Source: Actinacidiphila acididurans
GTDB taxonomy: Bacteria > Actinomycetota > Actinomycetes > Streptomycetales > Streptomycetaceae
DNA length: 64,000 nucleotides
Assembly: GCF_016918855.1 (NCBI RefSeq)
Contig: NZ_JADKYB010000005.1
Location: 186,001 to 250,000 of the forward strand
Reading direction: 5' to 3'
Notes under the pieces: model-generated
What the model saw: the letters and a program-made list of their open reading frames with translations, nothing else
Database searches by the model: none
Told to the model about the DNA's origin: nothing
Shown: in pieces, positions 59,418 through 64,000 of the stretch
Layout of the letters: each line of letters begins with the position of its first letter
How positions within the stretch are numbered: position 1 is the stretch's first letter
Program-made: the position numbers and the translations under genes

Positions 59418-60521
59418 TCAAGCCGCGGGATACCGCTCGAGCCAAGCCGGACTGGCCCCGGAAGGACCGTGAAGGGCAGGAGCCTGCGTCATCTCCATAG
59501 CGAAATCATCGGCGAGCTGGAGGATCGTGCTGCGACCCTCCAGCTCGGCGATCCACGCCGGGGGCAGCGCCGTCTCGCCGTGCTGGACGCCGAGGAGGTT
59601 GCCGCAGATGGAGCCGGTGGAGTCGCTGTCGCCGGAGTGGTTGACGGCCAGCAGGAGGCCGTGGCGGACGTCCTCGGCGACCAGGGCGCAGTAGACGCCG
59701 ATGGCCAGCGCCTCCTCTGCGGTCCAGCCCTCGCCCAGTGCCTCGACGCGTTGCGGGGACGGCATGCCCTGGCGGACCGCGCCCAGGGCGCTCTGCAGCG
59801 CGTCGGTGGTCTCCTGGTGGCCGGGGCGGGCGCCGAGCAGGGCCAGGGCGTGCTGCACCGAGCCGTCCAGCGCCTCGCCGCGGGCCAGACCGTGCACGAT
59901 GACCGCGAAGGCGCCGGCGGCGAGCTGGCCGGTGGGGTGGCCGTGGGTCTGCGCGGCGCACTCGACGGCGAGCTGGAACACCAGGTGCGGCTCCCAGCCG
60001 ACCAGCAGCCCGAAGGGCGCCGAGCGCATCACGGTGCCGCAGCCCTTGGAGCCGGGGTTCTTCGGCTCGTCCAGGGTGCCCATCCGATCGTCGGCCAGGC
60101 CGGTCAGGCACGCGTTGCCCGGGGCGCGGCGGGCGTACAGCCACTCCTCGCGGGCCAGCCAGCCGGTGTCCTTGCGCCGCTCGTCGGGGCCCCACTCGGT
60201 CTGGGTGGCGGACCAGCGCCGGTAGGCGCGGTGCACGTCGGTGGGCGGGTGCCAGGCGCCGGTGTCCCGGCGGACCTGGGCGCGGATCAGGCCCTCCATG
60301 GTGAACAGCGTCATCTGTGTGTCGTCGGTGACCGCGCCGCGCCTGCCGAACGCGGGCACGTAGTCGGTCACGCCCTCCGGGCCGTGGTTCCGCTGGATCG
60401 CCTCGAGGGACTCGAACTCCACCCCTGCGCCGAGCGCGTCCCCGATCGCACCGCCGAGCAGACAGCCACGGACGCGGCTGCGGAAATCCTGCTGCTGCGC
60501 GCGTCCCCAGACAGCGGTCAA
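59418..60521 (-). CDS. ADP-ribosylglycohydrolase family protein
   Basis: 367-residue DraG-like hydrolase that removes ADP-ribose from proteins or nucleic acids. The metal-binding motifs are present: GAIGDALGAGVE, VTDDTQMTLFTMEGLIRA and the C-terminal NHSGDSDSTGSICGNLLG, which carry the Asp residues for two Mg ions. TTG start at 60521 with AAGGGGA at good spacing. It stands alone, convergent with the symporter gene. Its target may be a self ADP-ribosylated protein. Confidence 0.9.
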   Translation of the reverse strand: MTAVWGRAQQQDFRSRVRGCLLGGAIGDALGAGVEFESLEAIQRNHGPEGVTDYVPAFGRRGAVTDDTQMTLFTMEGLIRAQVRRDTGAWHPPTDVHRAYRRWSATQTEWGPDERRKDTGWLAREEWLYARRAPGNACLTGLADDRMGTLDEPKNPGSKGCGTVMRSAPFGLLVGWEPHLVFQLAVECAAQTHGHPTGQLAAGAFAVIVHGLARGEALDGSVQHALALLGARPGHQETTDALQSALGAVRQGMPSPQRVEALGEGWTAEEALAIGVYCALVAEDVRHGLLLAVNHSGDSDSTGSICGNLLGVQHGETALPPAWIAELEGRSTILQLADDFAMEMTQAPALHGPSGASPAWLERYPAA

Positions 60522-60846
60522 AGCGGTCCCCTTCGATCATCCCCCGATCTGAAACACGTGCTTCGCTGCACGATATCCGACGTCAGCGCGGAAGGAAGGG
60601 GTCCCGCAGGTAGGCGAAGGTTGTCCGCGAATCCCCGCCATCGGGCAGATGGCGCCGATTCTTCCGGCGCGCGGGGGCGCGTATTCGGGCGCTTTTCGCA
60701 GCGCGCCCGGCCCATTTCCGGACCGGTTTTCCCACGTTTCCCAGGTGCCCTTAGCGGTGATTCCTGAGATTTCGATGAAGTCGCCGTGGAGCTGCCGTGG
60801 AGGTTCTCGGCGAGGCTCAGTGATCAGGCTCAGCCATCGGACTCAG

Positions 60847-60963
60847 CGGCTGGGCTCGGCGGTCGAGTTCGGCGATCGAGTTCAGCGGCTGGGCTCGGCG
60901 GTCGAGTTCGGCGATCGAGTTCAGCGGCTGGGCTCGGCGGTCGAGTTCGGCGATCGAGTTCAG
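60847..60963 (+). repeat. Three perfect 39-bp tandem repeats
   Basis: Units at 60847-60885, 60886-60924 and 60925-60963 are identical. Degenerate copies flank both sides (about 60818-60846 and 60964-60980). Each unit holds two near-repeats of GTCGAGTTCGGC and GATCGAGTTCAG. It lies directly after the stop of the phosphodiester glycosidase gene and is not in its reading frame. Confidence 0.95.
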
Positions 60964-60972
60964 CGGTCGGGC

Positions 60973-62277
60973 TCAGCGGGCCGGGGCGAGGATCGCGACC
61001 GCGTTGGCGACCGGGCGTTCGGCGCCGCCCGAGGGGTGATTGCGGACGGTGGCCGCGCGGGCGCCCGGATCGCGGGCGACCAGCGTGGTGGAGCCGCCGC
61101 CGTCCAGGTCGACCGCGTCGTCCGCGCCCATCTGGTGCAGGACGGCGGCCAGTTCGGCGATGGTCAGCCCGGCGTTCGACTCGGCCGCGCCGTCCAGCGC
61201 GAGCAGGTAGAGGGTATGCCCGCCGGCCCCGAAACCGGCCGCCGTACGGGTCGCCGCGGTCTTCGTGTCCAGCCCGGCCAGGGGCGCACCGTCGCGCAGC
61301 ACCGGGAAGCCGCCGACCGCGAAGACGTACGGCACCCGGCTCGCGGCCGGCGTCAGGTGCTCGCCGACCGCCGCCCGGTCGCCGACCCGCAGGGCGCGCA
61401 GGGTGTCCGCGCCCGCGTCCCGGCCGAGCAGCACAGTGGTGCCGCGCGCAATCGTGCCCGCCCCCGGGGCGGCGGCCACCGCCACGACCCGGCCGCGCCG
61501 TACCGCCACCTCGTAGGTGTCCATGCTGCACCCCGCGCCCCGGGAGGTGTCGCTGCCGCACACCGCCCGCTGCCGCGAGACGCTCCCCCAGTCCGCGGTG
61601 TACGCGCCGATGCCGCCGACCGGCAGCGCGTACTGGTTGAACCCGCCGAGCGGATACGTGCCCGCCGCCGTGCGCACCTCGCCCGTCAGGGTCAGCCGGT
61701 CCAGCCGCATCCGGTGGTCGGTGCCCATGGCGAGCACGTCCCGCGTGGTCTCGCCGGGCGGCCGGGCCGGGCCGAAGCGCTGGGCGTCCGGCACGGCGGC
61801 CTTCAGGGCCCGGCCCGAGGCGATTTCCGGCCCGTCGGCGGAGCCCGTCGGCGGGACCCCGGGGTGCTGGTCCTCGGTGATATCGAAGAAGTCCCCGTTG
61901 ACCGCGCCCACCGCGTGCCGGGCGCCGGCCATCACCGACACCGCCTGCCGGCCGGCGACCGCTCCCGGCGTCAGCAGGTCCACCCGCACCCGCCGGTCGC
62001 GCAGGTCCGCCACCAGCACGTGCCCGTGCACGACACCCTTGCTGCCGGTGACCGTGAACTGCCGGTACTCCACGCCGTGCGCCAGGCGCTCCACACTGTC
62101 GTACGGGAACGGGCTGTCGGCGTCGGCCGCCGTGACCCCCACCCCGGCGACGGTGCCGAGCACCGCGAGGGCCACCACGGCGGCCCGGACGCCCCGGGCG
62201 GGCGCGGTGCGGGCCGCCCGGACGCGGTCCGGCACACGGGCCGGGACACGGGTGGCCCCCGCATCGGTCCTGGTCAC
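60973..62277 (-). CDS. Secreted phosphodiester glycosidase (NAGPA) family protein
   Basis: 434 residues with an N-terminal membrane/signal segment (AVVALAVLGTVAGVGVTAADA). The NAGPA domain shows VGAVNGDFFDI, SDGPEIASG-like SADGPEIASGRAL, and the catalytic-region signature DAVDLDGGGSTTLVARD near the C-terminus. Family members cleave glycosyl-phosphodiesters such as those in wall teichoic acids or uncover phosphorylated sugars. GTG at 62277 follows AGGGGGAT. It ends at the 39-bp repeat array. Substrate unknown; cell-wall polymer is plausible. Confidence 0.85.
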   Translation of the reverse strand: MTRTDAGATRVPARVPDRVRAARTAPARGVRAAVVALAVLGTVAGVGVTAADADSPFPYDSVERLAHGVEYRQFTVTGSKGVVHGHVLVADLRDRRVRVDLLTPGAVAGRQAVSVMAGARHAVGAVNGDFFDITEDQHPGVPPTGSADGPEIASGRALKAAVPDAQRFGPARPPGETTRDVLAMGTDHRMRLDRLTLTGEVRTAAGTYPLGGFNQYALPVGGIGAYTADWGSVSRQRAVCGSDTSRGAGCSMDTYEVAVRRGRVVAVAAAPGAGTIARGTTVLLGRDAGADTLRALRVGDRAAVGEHLTPAASRVPYVFAVGGFPVLRDGAPLAGLDTKTAATRTAAGFGAGGHTLYLLALDGAAESNAGLTIAELAAVLHQMGADDAVDLDGGGSTTLVARDPGARAATVRNHPSGGAERPVANAVAILAPAR

Positions 62278-62423
62278 GAGATCCCCCCTGCTCGCCCGGT
62301 CGACTCCGGTGTGCCGCACCGGCTTCGGTGCGGCCGTCCCAGGACTTCATCACGCCGGGTGCCGCCGGGCCAAGGAACGCCGGGGGACGAGCTCGTGAGG
62401 AGCCGCGGAATTCTCCGGAGCGT

Positions 62424-62461
62424 GCGGCCGTGCCACCGGTCCGTACCGGTGACACGGCCGC
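62424..62461 (-). terminator. Terminator of fbiC
   Basis: Nested inverted repeat: 62424-62432 with 62453-62461 (9 bp) and 62435-62440 with 62445-62450 (6 bp). It lies 13 bp after the fbiC stop. Confidence 0.7.
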
Positions 62462-62474
62462 GGCGGCCTCTTGC

Positions 62475-64000
62475 TCAGTCGCCCAGGACCGGCAGCAGCT
62501 CCGGCAGGTGCCCGTCGGACGCCAGGCCGGCCGCGATGCGCTCGGCCGGGACCTCGCCGTAGAGGGTGGTGCGCTGGCGGGCCGGGCGGTCGGCGGCCTC
62601 CGCTATGGCGACCAGGTCGCGGATGGAGCGGTAGGAGCCGTAACTGGAGCCGGCCATCCGGGAGATGGTCTCCTCCATCAGGGTGCCGCCCAGGTCGTTG
62701 GCGCCGCTGCGGAGCATCTCGGCGGCGCCCTCGGTGCCCAGCTTGACCCAGCTGGTCTGGATGTTGGTGATGTGCGGGTGCAGCAGCAGGCGGGCCATCG
62801 CGGTCACCGCGCGGTTGTCGCGGGCGGTCGGGCCGGGGCGGGCGATGCCGGCCAGGTAGACCGGCGCGTTGGTGTGGATGAAGGGCAGCGTCACGAACTC
62901 GGTGAAGCCGCCGGTCTGCTGCTGGATGCGGGCCAGCAGCCGCAGGTGGCCGAGCCAGTGGTGCGGCTGGTCCACGTGCCCGTACATCATGGTGGACGAG
63001 GAGCGCAGGCCCAGTTCGTGGGCGGTGGTGACGACCTCGACCCAGGTGGCGGTGGGCAGCTTGCCCTTGGTGAGGACCCAGCGCACCTCGTCGTCCAGGA
63101 TCTCGGCGGCGGTGCCGGGGATGGAGTCCAGGCCCGCCTCCTTGGCGGCGGTCAGCCAGTCGCGGATGGACATCCCGGTGCGGGTCGCGCCGTTGACGAC
63201 CTCCATCGGGGAGTAGGCGTGCACGTGCATGCCGGGCACGCGCTCCTTGACCGCGCGGGCGATGTCGAAGTACGCGGTGCCGGGCAGGTCCGGGTGGATG
63301 CCGCCCTGCATGCACACCTCGGTGGCGCCCACCTGCCACGCCTGCTCGGCCCGGTCGGCGACCTGGTCCATCGACAGGGTGTACGCGTCGGCGTCGGTGC
63401 GGCGCTGGGCGAAGGCGCAGAACCGGCAGCCGGTGTAGCAGACGTTGGTGAAGTTGATGTTCCTGGTGACGATGTAGGTGACATCGTCGCCCACCACGTC
63501 CCGGCGCAGGTCGTCGGCAATGCGGCACAGGGCGTCCAGGGCCGGGCCGTCGGCGTGCAGCAGGGCGAGTGCCTGGGCGTCGGTGAGCCGGGTGGGGTCG
63601 TCGGCGGCGGTGGACAGCGCGGCCTTGACGTCCGCGTCGACCCGGTCGGGCACCAGCCCGGGCGCGGCCTGCTCGCGCAGCTCGGCCCAGTCGCCGTACA
63701 CCTCGTCGAAGTCCTCGCGGCGGTCCGCGCTGCGGCCGGTGGTGTCGATGGTGCGGTGCAGGTCGGCGCGGCCGGAGGTGGTCAGCGGCGCCTCCGGCTC
63801 CTGCCAGGGCCGGCCCTCGACGACCGCGTCCTCGCGGGCCAGGCCCGTGACCGGGTCGGCCAGCGCCTGTACGTGCGGCAGCAGCCGCGGGTCGAGCCAG
63901 GGCTCGCCGCGCTGGACGAACTCCGGGTAGATGGTGAGGCGTTCCTTGAGGGTGAAGCCGGCCCGGGCGGTGTGCGCGGCGAGTTCGTCGATCTGCGGCC
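62475..64000 (-). CDS. fbiC: FbiC, F420 (FO) synthase, 3' part (CofG-CofH fusion)
   Basis: Partial gene; the 5' part lies beyond the right edge. The visible ~507 residues contain the end of the CofG half and linker ([23 protein letters not shown]...[15 protein letters not shown]) and the complete CofH half, with the radical SAM motif [42 protein letters not shown] and [23 protein letters not shown]. FbiC makes 7,8-didemethyl-8-hydroxy-5-deazariboflavin from tyrosine and the riboflavin intermediate 5-amino-6-ribitylaminouracil. The internal GTG at 63701 is not the start, because the frame stays open and homologous to FbiC all the way to the edge. Confidence 0.95.
   Translation of the reverse strand, partial: PQIDELAAHTARAGFTLKERLTIYPEFVQRGEPWLDPRLLPHVQALADPVTGLAREDAVVEGRPWQEPEAPLTTSGRADLHRTIDTTGRSADRREDFDEVYGDWAELREQAAPGLVPDRVDADVKAALSTAADDPTRLTDAQALALLHADGPALDALCRIADDLRRDVVGDDVTYIVTRNINFTNVCYTGCRFCAFAQRRTDADAYTLSMDQVADRAEQAWQVGATEVCMQGGIHPDLPGTAYFDIARAVKERVPGMHVHAYSPMEVVNGATRTGMSIRDWLTAAKEAGLDSIPGTAAEILDDEVRWVLTKGKLPTATWVEVVTTAHELGLRSSSTMMYGHVDQPHHWLGHLRLLARIQQQTGGFTEFVTLPFIHTNAPVYLAGIARPGPTARDNRAVTAMARLLLHPHITNIQTSWVKLGTEGAAEMLRSGANDLGGTLMEETISRMAGSSYGSYRSIRDLVAIAEAADRPARQRTTLYGEVPAERIAAGLASDGHLPELLPVLGD

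Noticed and set aside
60847..60963. 39-bp repeats considered as a CRISPR array
   Set aside because: The units are directly abutting without unique spacers, and no cas genes are present.
63699..63701. The GTG at 63701 as the start of a CofH-only or futalosine-pathway radical SAM gene
   Set aside because: The frame continues without a stop to the window edge and encodes the FbiC linker and the end of the CofG domain, so the gene is a partial CofG-CofH fusion.

Overview
The window is high-GC actinobacterial DNA, almost certainly from a Streptomyces-like member of the Streptomycetaceae. Evidence: an HrdD-type sigma factor, a SepX/GlpR-type divisome membrane protein beside its gephyrin-like partner, a WhiJ-type XRE regulator followed by a DUF397 gene, F420 synthase FbiC, many GTG (and some TTG or CTG) starts, and GC-rich hairpin terminators without U tracts. 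No insertion sequence, prophage or CRISPR array was seen. The left ~36 kb looks like conserved core chromosome. The right part is visibly more GC-rich in third codon positions.

Layout. 0-6 kb: Ada/AlkA glycosylase fusion plus Ogt (alkylation repair), a large YfhO membrane protein, and a TetR regulator with a palindromic operator. 6.4-7.5 kb: ribA and tRNA-Ala(CGC). 7.5-12.7 kb: minus-strand cluster galU-glp(moeA)-moaC-mog-GNAT-glpR/sepX, combining UDP-glucose, molybdenum cofactor and cell-division functions. 12.8-19.4 kb: 5-formyl-THF cyclo-ligase, secreted penicillin acylase-family enzyme, K+/H+ antiporter, MFS exporter. 19.4-25.4 kb: a CIRCE-controlled Ruc/FmdB zinc-ribbon gene, MTA phosphorylase, SAF-domain protein, a truncated mscL, a cysteine synthase-like PLP enzyme, LtrA, a VIT-family transporter. 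25.5-36.8 kb: hrdD with a SigR-type promoter, acetyltransferase, extradiol dioxygenase, His-rich lipoprotein, two paralogous DHA2 drug exporters, TetR and MarR regulators, an ABC ATPase, and an FMN reductase/luciferase-like monooxygenase pair. 37-49.2 kb: tRNA-Arg(CCT), a copper-box permease, phospholipase D-like protein, RluA-type pseudouridine synthase, VOC protein, panD, FUSC transporter with divergent MarR, and copZ-copA. 49.3-64 kb: winged-helix (AlkZ-like) protein, a D,D-carboxypeptidase with a ~500-residue disordered N-terminus, GPP34, XRE-DUF397, aminotransferase, sodium:solute symporter, ADP-ribosylglycohydrolase, phosphodiester glycosidase and the 3' part of fbiC.

The most interesting signal is regulatory. 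A 12-bp palindrome TTGA-N4-TCAA lies just upstream of four separate transcription units: ribA, the extradiol dioxygenase, the MarR regulator itself, and the FMN-dependent monooxygenase/FMN reductase operon. This suggests an undescribed MarR-controlled flavin/quinone-stress regulon. Other notable signals are a CIRCE element before the Ruc homologue, identical-arm CsoR-type boxes before copZ-copA and before a permease with a His-rich tail, a SigR-type promoter before hrdD, and a perfect TGTGA-N6-TCACA box between the TetR and MarR genes.
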